This document shows positions 1-8,743 of a stretch of DNA of 64,000 bases, piece after piece (position 1 is the stretch's first letter; each line of letters begins with the position of its first letter). Origin of the DNA: Calothrix sp. NIES-4105 (GTDB taxonomy: Bacteria; Cyanobacteriota; Cyanobacteriia; Cyanobacteriales; Nostocaceae); contig NZ_AP018291.1 in assembly GCF_002368415.1 (NCBI RefSeq), positions 124,001 through 188,000 on the forward strand, given 5' to 3'. The position numbers and the translations under genes are program-made. The notes under the pieces are model-generated. The model saw nothing but the letters and a program-made list of their open reading frames with translations. It made no database searches and had not been told where the DNA came from.

Positions 1-863
1 CTCAAGTGAATGCTTCGAGCGATCGCTTGAGACTGGTACTGTTTTGCCAAACTCTCTAAAAGCGCTGCTAAATCAACTATGTTCCAACTTTGGCAAGGGA
101 TAGTATCGCGAGCTAATAGTAACAGGTCTTCTGTAAGGCGAGTCATTTGATCAGCCGCTAGTAGAATTGTCTGAAATTCTCCAGCATCATCAGGGCGCAT
201 CGCCTCTGGATGGCGCATCGCAACCTGGGCACTCGCTTTAATCGCCATCAAAGGACTACGAAGTTCATGTGACGCATCTGCTGTAAATTGCTTTAAGCGT
301 TGATAGCTCTTTTCAACAGGCTGCATCGCCTGACGAGTTAGAATAAATCCACCTATGCCACTAAGCACTAAAGCGATTACCATTCCACTTCCCAAACCCC
401 AATCCAATTCACCGAGTATGCTATCGCGCTCCTCCAGAGACTGACTTGCTCTCACATACCCAATCGCCTGGTTATTACTGCCGTTGATAATCGGTAATGT
501 TACAGCTTGAACATAAGTGCCATTATTCTCTTGAATTTGTATAGGCGCATTGTTCAAGAGGGGCGATGCGATTGTAGCTTTGCCTTGTTGGGTAATTAAT
601 TCTCTTCGCAAATTGAACCACTGTAACGCTTGATCTTGCCTCATCAAATTTTTTACAGACTGTAAATTCTCAAGTTTGAGACGATTTTCCTCAAGCCTTG
701 CATTCACCGCAGCACTTCTTCCTAGTAATGTAAGTTTATCTGTAGTTTGCTGCTTCATGTTGTAGATAAAAGCAACTCGAATCGCGATCGCAAACGTTCC
801 CAGAGTGAGGATAAGAACTCCCAGGTAGGAAAAAAGCAATCGATAGTAAATTCTTTGAAACAT
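1..863 (-). CDS. Two-component sensor histidine kinase, N-terminal part (runs off the window)
   Basis: The ATG at 863 opens a protein starting MFQRIYYRLL that stays open to base 1, giving 287 codons. An N-terminal membrane segment (about residues 8-35) is followed by an extracytoplasmic region and a second membrane segment (about 150-175). The HisKA phosphoacceptor motif FTADASHELRSPL follows, so the autophosphorylated His is inside the window and the ATPase domain is outside it. The architecture matches the RppB/CopS/ManS-like sensors that control metal-response operons in cyanobacteria. lspA lies 50 bp upstream on the same strand. The partner regulator is not visible. A link to the TTTCAT repeats in this window is inference. 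Confidence 0.9.
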   Translation of the reverse strand, partial: MFQRIYYRLLFSYLGVLILTLGTFAIAIRVAFIYNMKQQTTDKLTLLGRSAAVNARLEENRLKLENLQSVKNLMRQDQALQWFNLRRELITQQGKATIASPLLNNAPIQIQENNGTYVQAVTLPIINGSNNQAIGYVRASQSLEERDSILGELDWGLGSGMVIALVLSGIGGFILTRQAMQPVEKSYQRLKQFTADASHELRSPLMAIKASAQVAMRHPEAMRPDDAGEFQTILLAADQMTRLTEDLLLLARDTIPCQSWNIVDLAALLESLAKQYQSQAIARSIHL

Positions 864-913
864 ATGTGGAAAATAGAAGTGTTAGTTCAAGTTAGAGCTA
901 TCGCTTCGAGGTG

Positions 914-1390
914 TCAAACCGATCGACCATTGCGCCGCCCTTCTCGAAACGCTGCAATGAGTAAGCAACCAACTCCAATGTTGATTGCCACATCCGCCAA
1001 GTTAAAAACTGGAAAATGAATGAGGCGAAAGTCTAGAAGATCCACAACCTCCCCTTTGACAAGCCGATCAACCCCGTTCCCTAAAGCTCCTCCTAAAATG
1101 CAACCGTAACCTACTTGCTCCCAACGACTAAGATTAACCCGTAGCGCCAGCACAACCAGCGCTAAACTAACTCCTAAAGAAACCCATTTCAGCCATCCGC
1201 CGCTATTGGAGAATAAGCTGAAGGCAGCGCCTTTGTTAGTGACATAGGTTAGATGAAACACTCCCGGAAGAAGCGGGATGCTTTGACCTAAGGAGAAAAA
1301 CTGAGTGACTAGAAATTTGGTGACTTGATCGATCGCGAAACCAAGAAAACCCGCAAACCAAAAGCCTTTGTTTTTATGTCTTATTCTCAC
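914..1390 (-). CDS. lspA: Lipoprotein signal peptidase (signal peptidase II)
   Basis: This membrane aspartyl protease removes the signal peptide of prolipoproteins after lipidation. The family motifs are all present: TNKGAAFS, GGALGNGVDR with one catalytic Asp, and PVFNLADV with the second. I chose the GTG at 1390, giving 158 aa and a start just before the first membrane helix, which is the usual family length. The frame stays open to a GTG at 1510, but that would add 40 residues with no family resemblance. It lies directly upstream of the sensor kinase on the same strand, so the two may be co-transcribed. Lipoproteins in this window (the DUF305 protein and the binding protein at 50.8 kb) would be substrates. 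Confidence 0.92.
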   Translation of the reverse strand: MRIRHKNKGFWFAGFLGFAIDQVTKFLVTQFFSLGQSIPLLPGVFHLTYVTNKGAAFSLFSNSGGWLKWVSLGVSLALVVLALRVNLSRWEQVGYGCILGGALGNGVDRLVKGEVVDLLDFRLIHFPVFNLADVAINIGVGCLLIAAFREGRRNGRSV

Positions 1391-1599
1391 TTGGTTCAGA
1401 CCTGCTTTAGAACAACATTTTGACCAGTAACCTGCGCTAACTATCCGATGGCGCAAAAAGTACTTCTGAGTCTCGATCAAGAAGATCTTTACGACTAATG
1501 GATACAGCACCTCAAGAAAAGCGCATTGCTGACTAAATCAAACCCAAAAGCGTGAGCTTTCTTCTTCAGGTTGTTGACAATACGTTATCATATCAGAAA

Positions 1600-1761
1600 C
1601 TAATAATATATTGAGATAACATCCTTGAGTTTATGTGTATGCTTACTAATGCCATACCTTATATAGTCTTTTAAGGCATTAAGGATAGATAAACGCGATT
1701 GGTCAGAAAAAGCCTCAAACAGTTTGATCTTCATATCGCTTGCTTGGTTAGCGCTAGTCAT
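1600..1761 (-). pseudogene. Truncated ArsR-family repressor remnant
   Basis: An ATG at 1761 opens a 53-residue frame with the segment KIKLFEAFSDQSRLSILNAL. This is the first helix region of ArsR/SmtB regulators. After about residue 32 the similarity ends and the frame reads into unrelated AT-rich sequence. The DNA-recognition helices and metal ligands are gone. It is divergent from the P-type ATPase at 1947, the usual arrangement of a metal repressor and its exporter. I infer that the original repressor of this exporter has been lost. The short protein cannot bind DNA in the normal way. Confidence 0.7.
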
Positions 1762-1782
1762 CAGTTACATCCTAGCTTATTG

Positions 1783-1834
1783 ACATATTAACATTTGGTG
1801 ATATGATTCATTATATCAGCAACTGTTAATATGT
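1783..1834. promoter_or_regulatory. 52-bp nested palindrome, candidate metal-repressor operator
   Basis: Two concentric dyads share a centre at 1808.5. The outer arms are ACATATTAAC (1783-1792) and GTTAATATGT (1825-1834), a perfect match. The inner arms are TGATAT (1799) and ATATCA (to 1818). Only about four of 26 arm pairs mismatch. It lies between the ArsR remnant and the P-type ATPase, 113 bp before the ATPase start. AT-rich dyads of this type are typical SmtB/ArsR operators, though 52 bp is long for a single site. It could bind two dimers or form a cruciform. Confidence 0.55.
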
Positions 1835-1946
1835 TAAATGTTAAGCCCTGCGGTACTTGTTAACCTGTTAATAGCTGAAATACCTAAATCGTAATTGCGG
1901 TTCTGTGTCTATCCTTGGATGGCATCCTTGTAGGAGCTAACACCCC

Positions 1947-4376
1947 ATGAAATCAACTCCTTCCCTTAAAACTTTACAGGCGCAAATTGGCGGTATGGAC
2001 TGCGGTAATTGTGCCAAAACTATAGAAGCCAGTCTGCGGCAACTGCCCGGAGTTAGTGAAGTATCGACAAATTTTGCAACTGGCAGATTGAATGTATCTT
2101 ATAATCCTCAAGAAGTAAGTAATAATACCATTAACGAGCGTGTTGTTGCTCTGGGTTATACCATTGAGCAAGCTTCTACAAAAAGCCTACAAGCACAAAT
2201 CGGCGGTATGGACTGCGGTAACTGTGCCAAAACTATAGAAGCAAGTTTACAGCAGATGCCAGGGGTGGAGTCGGTACTAGCAAACTTTGCTACAGGGCGA
2301 TTGAATGTATCCTATGACCCTCAACAAATTAATAAGCCTGCTATTTACGACCGCATCAAAGCTCTAGGTTACACTATTGACGAAACTCCAAGCGTAAATA
2401 CTTCTAGTACCTCTAGTGCCGATGATTCTCTTTCTCGCGAACAAAATCAAACCTCCTCTAAAACAAAGCAAATTCAAGGTAACGACTTAACAGATTGGAA
2501 ATTCTGGTTTCGCAGCCGTCGAGGACAGAGCGTAATTTTGGCGGGAGTCGGGTTAGGGCTGGGATTACTAACTCAACATTTGGGGCTTTCTGTTTGGTTA
2601 GCACGAGCTTTCTACGGCATTGGTATAGTTATCGCAGGTTATCCGGTTGCACGCGCGGGTCTATTTGAACTGCGCTCACGGCGGGCAGATATGAACCTGC
2701 TGATGACGATTTCTGTAACTGGAGCAATAATTTTAGGGGATTGGTTTGAAGGGGCGCTGGTAACTTTTCTCTTTTCTCTGGGAACAACTTTACAAAGTTT
2801 CTCTTTTGGCCGCACCCGCAATGCCATCCGTGCTTTGATGGATTTAACCCCACAAGAAGCCACTGTTATACGAGATGGTAAAGAGGTATCTGTTGGTGTT
2901 GAGGATATTGAGGTTGGTGAGGTATTAACAATTCGACCGGGGCAACGAGTGGCTTTGGATGGAATTGTGGTTTCTGGAAATTCAGCAATTGACCAATCCC
3001 CTATTACTGGAGAATCGATTCCAGAGGATAAAGTAATCGGCGACCAAGTATATGGTGGCACACTCAATCAAGCTGGCTTTTTGGAAGTTAAAGTAACTCG
3101 TAAGTCGAGCGATACGACTGTTTCACGCATTATCAATTTGGTTGAAGAAGCACAAGGAAGCCGCGCGCCGACACAACAATGGGTAGATAAGTTTGCAACA
3201 ATTTACACACCCATCGTCATTTTAACTGCTATCATCATTGCCCTTGTTCCCCCATTAGCTTTTGCTCAACCGTTCAATGTTTGGGTTTATCGTGCGCTAG
3301 TGATGTTGGTTATTGCTTGTCCTTGCGCTTTGGTAATTTCAACTCCCGTGTCAATCGTGAGTGCAATTGGTAGTGCAACTCGTCACGGTGTTTTATTTAA
3401 AGGGGGTAGTGCTTTGGAAACAGCAGGGCGCCTGAATATCCTTGCCTTTGATAAAACTGGAACGCTTACCCAAGGAAAACCAGTAGTTAAGAAAATGTAT
3501 GGATTGGGAGAAACGAGTTCAAGGTTAGTATTTCAGATTGCTGCAAGCTTAGAGCAAAAGTCAGAACATCCTTTAGCTAAAGCTATCGTTAGCGAAGCTA
3601 GAGAAATGGGTATAGAGTTGCAAACTCCAGAGAACTTTACAGCCATACCAGGAAAAGGAATTTGGGCTAATTTGGGCGACCAAACCTATTTTGTTGGTAA
3701 CCGTCGTTTATTTATAGACCAGGGTATTCCCTTATCAAAAGAAGCAAACTTACTGTTAACTGATATTGAATTTCAAGGTCAAACACCTGTACTAATAGGA
3801 ACTAATAAGGGATTGTTAGGAGCAGTTACCTTGGCAGATGGATTGCGATTGGAAGTCAATGAAGCTGTACGGTTGTTGCAAAAAGTTGGGTTGAAGCGGT
3901 TGATAATGCTAACGGGAGACAGAAACGCTGTTGCCAAGCAAATTGCCCAAGAAGTTGGGATGTCAGAGTATCAGGCGGAAATGTTACCAGAAGACAAACT
4001 AACTTCCATTCAACAACTTCGTCATTCTGGAGTTGTTGGTATGGTTGGTGATGGCATCAACGATGCACCAGCTTTGGCATCTGCCGATATCAGTTTCGCC
4101 GTAGGTGGAATTGACATTGCCCTAGAAACAGCCGATGTAGTACTGGTTGGCAGTGACTTGAGAAAATTAGCTTACGCAGTAGATTTGAGCCGCCGCACTG
4201 TATCAATCATTCAGCAAAATGTTGTTATTTCCCTAATTACAAAAGGAGTATTTTTGATACTCGGTACTTTTGGAATTGTGGGATTAGTCATTGCTGTCTT
4301 GGCAGATATGGGAACATCTTTGTTTGTAACGGCCAATGGGATGCGGCTATTTAAAAGCGGCAGTTATAAATTTTAG
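1947..4376 (+). CDS. P1B-type heavy-metal exporting ATPase (Zn/Cd class)
   Basis: This inner-membrane pump exports divalent metal ions at the cost of ATP. Two N-terminal HMA domains each carry GMDCGNCAKTIE (residues about 16 and 88). The core has the TM metal-site motif ACPCAL, the phosphorylation motif DKTGT, the SEHPLA motif of the nucleotide domain and GDGINDAP. The last helices carry a Lys and the DMG motif typical of the PIB-2 (Zn/Cd/Pb) group, so zinc or cadmium is more likely than copper. It is 809 aa, and the start follows a GGAG at 1933. A paralog lies at 34353. The palindrome and dead ArsR gene upstream suggest its old control is broken. Confidence 0.93.
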   Translation: MKSTPSLKTLQAQIGGMDCGNCAKTIEASLRQLPGVSEVSTNFATGRLNVSYNPQEVSNNTINERVVALGYTIEQASTKSLQAQIGGMDCGNCAKTIEASLQQMPGVESVLANFATGRLNVSYDPQQINKPAIYDRIKALGYTIDETPSVNTSSTSSADDSLSREQNQTSSKTKQIQGNDLTDWKFWFRSRRGQSVILAGVGLGLGLLTQHLGLSVWLARAFYGIGIVIAGYPVARAGLFELRSRRADMNLLMTISVTGAIILGDWFEGALVTFLFSLGTTLQSFSFGRTRNAIRALMDLTPQEATVIRDGKEVSVGVEDIEVGEVLTIRPGQRVALDGIVVSGNSAIDQSPITGESIPEDKVIGDQVYGGTLNQAGFLEVKVTRKSSDTTVSRIINLVEEAQGSRAPTQQWVDKFATIYTPIVILTAIIIALVPPLAFAQPFNVWVYRALVMLVIACPCALVISTPVSIVSAIGSATRHGVLFKGGSALETAGRLNILAFDKTGTLTQGKPVVKKMYGLGETSSRLVFQIAASLEQKSEHPLAKAIVSEAREMGIELQTPENFTAIPGKGIWANLGDQTYFVGNRRLFIDQGIPLSKEANLLLTDIEFQGQTPVLIGTNKGLLGAVTLADGLRLEVNEAVRLLQKVGLKRLIMLTGDRNAVAKQIAQEVGMSEYQAEMLPEDKLTSIQQLRHSGVVGMVGDGINDAPALASADISFAVGGIDIALETADVVLVGSDLRKLAYAVDLSRRTVSIIQQNVVISLITKGVFLILGTFGIVGLVIAVLADMGTSLFVTANGMRLFKSGSYKF

Positions 4377-4468
4377 TAACCCAAGTTTTACTTACTATAA
4401 CTGCAAGATATTGATTGGAATGAACTTGATAATTTTAAGTTTCATTGTGTATTAAAGGAGTTTTTCTT

Positions 4469-5107
4469 ATGTCGCTTCGATTAGGAGATATAGTTCCCAA
4501 TTTTACTCAAGCTTCTAGCATGGGCAAAATAAATTTTTATGAATGGGCTGGTGATAGCTGGGTAGTTTTATTCTCTCATCCCAAAGACTATACACCTGTT
4601 TGCACTACAGAACTTGGAGAAGTTGCACAAATTAAACCTGAGTTGGATAAACGTAATGTGAAGGCAATCGCTCTCAGCGTTGATGATATCGAGTCACACT
4701 TAGGCTGGATAAAAGACATAGAAGAAACGCAAAAAGTGACTATGAACTATCCAATCTTAGCTGACTCTGACCGTAAAGTTTCTGACTTGTATGACATGAT
4801 TCACCCCAACGCTAACGATACCTTAACAGTACGTTCGGTGTTTATTATTGACCCTAATAAAAAACTACGGTTGACATTAACTTATCCAGCTAGTACAGGA
4901 CGCAACTTCGATGAATTAATTCGGGTGATTGATTCATTGCATTTAACTGACCACTATAGTGTTGCAACTCCAGCTAATTGGAAAGACGGTGGTGATTGTG
5001 TAATTGTGCCTTCAATTCAAGACCCAGATGAATTGAAGCAAAAGTTTCCCAAAGGTTATCGAGAAGTTAAGCCCTATTTACGGATGACACCTCAGCCAAA
5101 TAAGTGA
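4469..5107 (+). CDS. 1-Cys peroxiredoxin (Prx6 type)
   Basis: This thiol peroxidase reduces H2O2 and organic peroxides. The peroxidatic Cys lies in TPVCTTELGE near residue 46. The C-terminal domain of the Prx6 group is present, and no resolving Cys pattern of 2-Cys enzymes is seen. The 212-aa protein starts at the ATG at 4469, preceded by AAAGGAG at 4454-4460. An upstream GTG in frame is not needed. It follows the metal exporter by 92 bp and may share its transcript. A 35-bp fragment of a second copy survives near 10770. Confidence 0.92.
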   Translation: MSLRLGDIVPNFTQASSMGKINFYEWAGDSWVVLFSHPKDYTPVCTTELGEVAQIKPELDKRNVKAIALSVDDIESHLGWIKDIEETQKVTMNYPILADSDRKVSDLYDMIHPNANDTLTVRSVFIIDPNKKLRLTLTYPASTGRNFDELIRVIDSLHLTDHYSVATPANWKDGGDCVIVPSIQDPDELKQKFPKGYREVKPYLRMTPQPNK

Positions 5108-5158
5108 GATAATTCATTTTGAAGTGTGTCGGCTTAGGTAATAATTAAAAGCTTGTTA

Positions 5159-5198
5159 AACAGAAAAGGTTATAACAAATAATATAATCTTTTCTGTT
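5159..5198 (+). terminator. Hairpin after the peroxiredoxin gene
   Basis: Perfect 10-bp arms AACAGAAAAG (5159-5168) and CTTTTCTGTT (5189-5198) enclose a 20-nt AT-rich loop. It lies 50 bp past the stop codon. The stem is A/T-rich and only AAAATTTG follows, so it is a weak terminator candidate. Confidence 0.4.
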
Positions 5199-5277
5199 AA
5201 AATTTGATTAATTTTCAGTTTTGTTGTCTAAATTAAGTTAAAAAAGTCTCTTGATTAAAAAGGTAAATTTCTGTAGA

Positions 5278-6051
5278 ATGAAGGGTAAATCAGTTCAAAT
5301 TTCTAAATCAAACTTACTAGCTATTACTAATTGGCTCGATGTTTTAGCAATTACTGCTTGGGGTATGTTGTTGCTAAAATACTGGCTAACTGATAAACTG
5401 ATTTACCTAATTCATCCTAACTACTTTATTTTAAGTAATCTTACTGCCTTTATTCTTTTGTTAGCCGCTGGTGTAAAAGCTTGGCAAATTTTGCAGAAGC
5501 GTTCTGCCACATCTTCTAATGTGCAACATATTTCAACTTTATCACCAAGGTTAGGAAGTGGAATACTTTTATTAACTGCACTTTTGGGTTTTTTAATAGT
5601 TCCTAGACCTTTAACAGGGGAATATACTACTCCAAAGGAAATTGCAGATTTTACAGCTTTAAGCCGCATAAAAATTCAAGCATTTCGTTCTTCAACACTG
5701 CCAGAGGAGCGAAACTTAATCGATTGGGTTAGGATGCTAAATGCCTACCCAGAACCAGATAAATTTGCAGGTCAAAAAGCTAAAGTTAAAGGATTTGTAA
5801 TTCACTTAAATACGCTACCAGACGATATCTTAGTGTTAGCACGTTTTGTAATCACTCATTGTGCATTGGATGCTGCTCCAGCAGGTTTACCTATTAAATT
5901 ACCTCAAAGTCGCCAAACTTACCCTACCAATACTTGGCTAGAAATTGAAGGTCAAATGATTACGTTAGAGCTTGAGGGAAAACGCGAACTTGCTATTCAA
6001 GCTAAATTTATCAAACCAATTCCAGAGCCGAAGAATCCTTATGAGTATTAA
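5278..6051 (+). CDS. TIGR03943/DUF1980-like putative permease subunit
   Basis: The 257-aa membrane protein has hydrophobic helices in its first 110 residues, then a C-terminal soluble domain containing FAGQKAKVKGFV and ARFVITHCALDAAP. This fits the YcgQ-like DUF1980 family, usually paired with a YcgR-type permease (family knowledge). No permease gene is adjacent here. The start was set at the ATG at 5278, and a TTG at 5251 is possible. Neighbours are redox and metal genes, so a role in envelope metal or stress handling is a guess only. Confidence 0.7.
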   Translation: MKGKSVQISKSNLLAITNWLDVLAITAWGMLLLKYWLTDKLIYLIHPNYFILSNLTAFILLLAAGVKAWQILQKRSATSSNVQHISTLSPRLGSGILLLTALLGFLIVPRPLTGEYTTPKEIADFTALSRIKIQAFRSSTLPEERNLIDWVRMLNAYPEPDKFAGQKAKVKGFVIHLNTLPDDILVLARFVITHCALDAAPAGLPIKLPQSRQTYPTNTWLEIEGQMITLELEGKRELAIQAKFIKPIPEPKNPYEY

Positions 6052-6173
6052 CTTTATTCAGGAACGAAATATGCGAATTGCTCATGATGTGACAAAACTT
6101 ATGTGTTCTTCCCTTTTCGGCACTTAGTACCCTCGTAACAGACCATTTGTAATTACAGAGGTTTTAATAGTAC

Positions 6174-6542
6174 ATGAACAAAAAATTTGTCCTTAAACTA
6201 CTTTCTAGTCCTGCACTGTTTGCGTCTGTGTTGTCTATGGTAATGATTACCCAACCAGCTAATGCAACTCAAACAGTAACTTCTATGGGAACCCGTCTTT
6301 CCTGTACGCGCCATCCTCACTCAGCAACCCCTCGTTTGGTTTGCATACAGGTTAGTAAAAATGTTGCAGCTTTACCTAAAATACAAGTGAAGGTAGCGCA
6401 GAATTTCCAACCAAATCAAGTCGTTAATATAGAATTTACCGAAGAAGAAAGTGATACTTCAATAGCCTTATTTGGATGTGATTGCGTGGTATGTATAAAT
6501 GCTCTTCGTCAAATGCGAGGTCAGACTCCCATCGCAGTTTAG
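6174..6542 (+). CDS. Small secreted Cys-rich protein, GCDC family (copy 1)
   Basis: I do not recognise a named family. The 122-aa protein has a signal peptide (MNKKFVLKLL... cleavage after about ANA, residue 31). Conserved parts are an N-terminal CTRHPH...LVC pattern and a C-terminal block FTEEESDTSIALFGCDC followed by VVCINALRQMRG. Two paralogs occur in this window at 29108 and 57227, with the same layout. The paired Cys/His groups and GCDCxxC suggest periplasmic metal or Fe-S binding or a redox role, which is inference. It precedes the metallo-hydrolase gene by 55 bp and may be co-transcribed. Confidence 0.75.
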   Translation: MNKKFVLKLLSSPALFASVLSMVMITQPANATQTVTSMGTRLSCTRHPHSATPRLVCIQVSKNVAALPKIQVKVAQNFQPNQVVNIEFTEEESDTSIALFGCDCVVCINALRQMRGQTPIAV

Positions 6543-6597
6543 TTGGCTAGTTGCTTTGATGTGATATTTCTTAAACTTGACACTGGAGTAAATTAAA

Positions 6598-7296
6598 ATG
6601 CTTTTTCGCCAACTCTTTGACAAAGAAAGCAGCACATATACTTACCTGATTGCAGACCTAACTACAAAAAATGCCCTTTTAGTTGACCCGGTGCTGGAAC
6701 AGGTGGAACGAGATAGCAAGTTGCTGGAAGAATTGGAACTAACTCTACGCTATTGCTTAGAAACGCATATCCACGCTGACCATATCACCGGAACTGAGCA
6801 ACTGCGGCAAAGAACAGGTTGTTTAGGTATTGTTCCAGATAAAACTCAAACTAGTTGTGCAGACCAACAAATTCATGATACAGAAGTGTTACAACTTGGG
6901 TCGGTAACTATTAAAGCTATATTTACCCCTGGTCATACCGATAGTCATATGGCTTATTTAGTCAATAGTGACAGAGTTCTAACTGGGGATGCTCTCTTAA
7001 TTCGAGGCTGTGGACGAACAGATTTTCAGAGTGGAAATGCAGGAATTTTATTTGATTCAGTTACACAAAAACTTTTTACCTTGCCTTTAGAAACTTTAAT
7101 TTATCCTGGTCACGACTACCGAGGACATACAGTATCTACTATTGGAGAAGAAAAGCGTTGGAATCCTCGCTTTGTCGGACGAGATCGCACAAGTTTTATC
7201 AAATTTATGTCAAATCTCAATTTACCTAAACCCCAAAAAATGATGGAAGCTTTGCCTGCAAACGAACATTGCGGTAGTGTTGATGTCATGCCCTAA
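6598..7296 (+). CDS. MBL-fold hydrolase, persulfide dioxygenase (ETHE1)-like
   Basis: This metallo-beta-lactamase fold enzyme of 232 aa carries the metal motif THIHADHITG, then HTDSHMAYL, GDALLIRGCGRTDFQ and YPGHDYRGH. The CGRTDFQ and DYRGH segments are characteristic of the ETHE1/sulfur dioxygenase branch rather than glyoxalase II. It probably oxidises glutathione persulfide with a mononuclear iron. A GGAG lies before the start. The last 45 codons are duplicated as a dead fragment at 12586. Confidence 0.87.
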   Translation: MLFRQLFDKESSTYTYLIADLTTKNALLVDPVLEQVERDSKLLEELELTLRYCLETHIHADHITGTEQLRQRTGCLGIVPDKTQTSCADQQIHDTEVLQLGSVTIKAIFTPGHTDSHMAYLVNSDRVLTGDALLIRGCGRTDFQSGNAGILFDSVTQKLFTLPLETLIYPGHDYRGHTVSTIGEEKRWNPRFVGRDRTSFIKFMSNLNLPKPQKMMEALPANEHCGSVDVMP

Positions 7297-7429
7297 TCTC
7301 CACAAATTTTGAAAAAAAAGTTTTGCGATTGGCTTCAAGTATTTCCAAGACTAAGCGTAATCTCGTAGTTTGTAATTGAAAGTAATTGTCGTGAAGAGGG
7401 TCAATTTACAATATTAAAAAAGCTCAATA

Positions 7430-7580
7430 TACTCCTGCATAACTCAACTTAAGTAAGTATAGTTTATTATGGAAAAGCCAATTATTAAAAAAGGCTTACA
7501 GAAAGTATATTGAGTAGTTGATATTTGATGATAGGTAATTATGAAATCAGGATGAAATATCAGTGATTTTGAGAAAATGG
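7430..7580 (-). repeat. Relic copy of a promoter module (matches 22036-22170) with one TTTCAT repeat
   Basis: On the minus strand this stretch closely resembles the plus-strand sequence in front of the CPBP gene. The shared blocks are GAAAGTATATTGAGTAG, GGTAATTATGAAATCA and GAGAAAAT, in the same order and spacing. It contains ATGAAA-TCAGG-ATGAAA at 7541-7557, the direct repeat seen elsewhere. Here the module points left into the end of the hydrolase gene, so no gene is correctly placed to use it. I read it as the leftover promoter of a lost gene. Confidence 0.6.
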
Positions 7581-7592
7581 AAGCATCAGTAA

Positions 7593-7943
7593 TTATTTAC
7601 TGCCTTGCGACATTTTTCTGTAACATTCTTCAAACACTTGAAGTCTTGTTACAGTTGCTCCACCAGTTGGCCTTGCGGGAGGTAAGTCGCAAACTTCTGC
7701 GGCAGATTGTATAGTGCCTCTCGGAGTATTTTTGTAACACTGTTGTAAAACTTGGAGTCTTGTTGAAGTTGCTCCACCAGTGGGTCTTGCTGAGGGAACA
7801 GAGTTACATACACTGCTATTGGAACTACTTTGCTGCTGTATATTAGTGTTGGGTGATTCTTGTGACTGCGCGTAAACAACAGTACTAAAAGCAGCATTAA
7901 ACATAGTTAAGGTAAAAGCTGTGGCATAAATCAATTTCTTCAT
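7593..7943 (-). CDS. Secreted protein with two ARPTGGAT repeats
   Basis: No known family is recognised. The 116-aa protein has a signal peptide (MKKLIYATAF, cleavage near VYA-QS) and two imperfect repeats of about 42 residues. Each contains C-x4-ARPTGGAT-x-TRLQV-x3-CY, at about residues 46-75 and 85-115. Each repeat has two Cys, so two disulfides or metal sites are possible. A GGAG lies upstream of the ATG at 7943. The direct repeat at 8009-8025 lies 66 bp before the start and probably controls it. Confidence 0.75.
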   Translation of the reverse strand: MKKLIYATAFTLTMFNAAFSTVVYAQSQESPNTNIQQQSSSNSSVCNSVPSARPTGGATSTRLQVLQQCYKNTPRGTIQSAAEVCDLPPARPTGGATVTRLQVFEECYRKMSQGSK

Positions 7944-8008
7944 CTCTATTCTCCTGGTTTAATTTAGTTACTCAATAGCCTCTACATTTATTATTGTGAT
8001 AGCTGTTT

Positions 8009-8025
8009 ATGAAATTAAGATGAAA
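8009..8025 (-). promoter_or_regulatory. TTTCAT-N5-TTTCAT direct repeat
   Basis: ATGAAA (8009-8014), TTAAG, ATGAAA (8020-8025) on the plus strand reads as TTTCAT-N5-TTTCAT toward the secreted-protein gene that starts at 7943. The 11-bp period fits tandem binding of an OmpR-type regulator. Confidence 0.6.
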
Positions 8026-8039
8026 TTTTACTTGCTTAA

Positions 8040-8740
8040 AGTTTGTTTTTTTATATGCAATTTGAATTTTACTTGTAAAAAATTATGATAAAGTCATACG
8101 AACCAAGTCGAGTTGTTATAAATTCAGTCAGCTAGTTCGGTTAAACTACTGTAGGAGTATGCAATAAATCCATTATTTTAGGCTAGATGTACCAATTTGA
8201 CGATAAATTTTACTTCAAACACTTAGCGTTTTGAACAACCGACTTATTCTTTCCACCTCCCCGTTAATACTGTGTAGATACGTGCCTAAAGCTATTAGTA
8301 AAAACACTAAGTATGTAAATTAAAATGAAAGTATGGGCACTTGAAGCATTCGGCGCCGTGTATACTTTGCATTCTTCTACTAACTGTAAAATCCAACGAC
8401 ATACAAGGTTGTAACGAAGCTGGTTTGTTATCCTGCACAAGTAGCTAGTACGTCCTGTTCCTTGTGCTTCCTGAGCAACATGAACCATCATTCTTGTCTA
8501 AGATTTATGGCTGTTGAATCAGATGTAAAAATTGTTACTTGTAGATGAACTCGAGTATTTACAAAGGCTTGGAAAATTTTAACAACCTGTTCCAAGTTTT
8601 TTAATATTTTAACTTATGGTGCTGTATTAAAATGATTATTGATATAAATTTTGAAAACGAATGCACAATTACCTGATAGAGGTAATATAAAAACCACATC
8701 AAATTGAGATTGGGTAAACAATATCCCATACGGAGTTCAA
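8040..8740. other. 700-bp gap with no supported gene
   Basis: The sequence is AT-rich. A 75-codon minus-strand frame (8264-8491) has a plausible amino-acid composition, but I recognise no family and see no ribosome site, so it is not annotated. The promoter of the P450 gene should lie at its right end. Confidence 0.5.
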
Positions 8741-8743
8741 ATC

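Noticed and set aside
8264-8491. 75-codon minus-strand frame in the gap before the P450 gene
   Set aside because: Composition is protein-like, but no family, ribosome site or paralog is recognised. It is kept only as a note.
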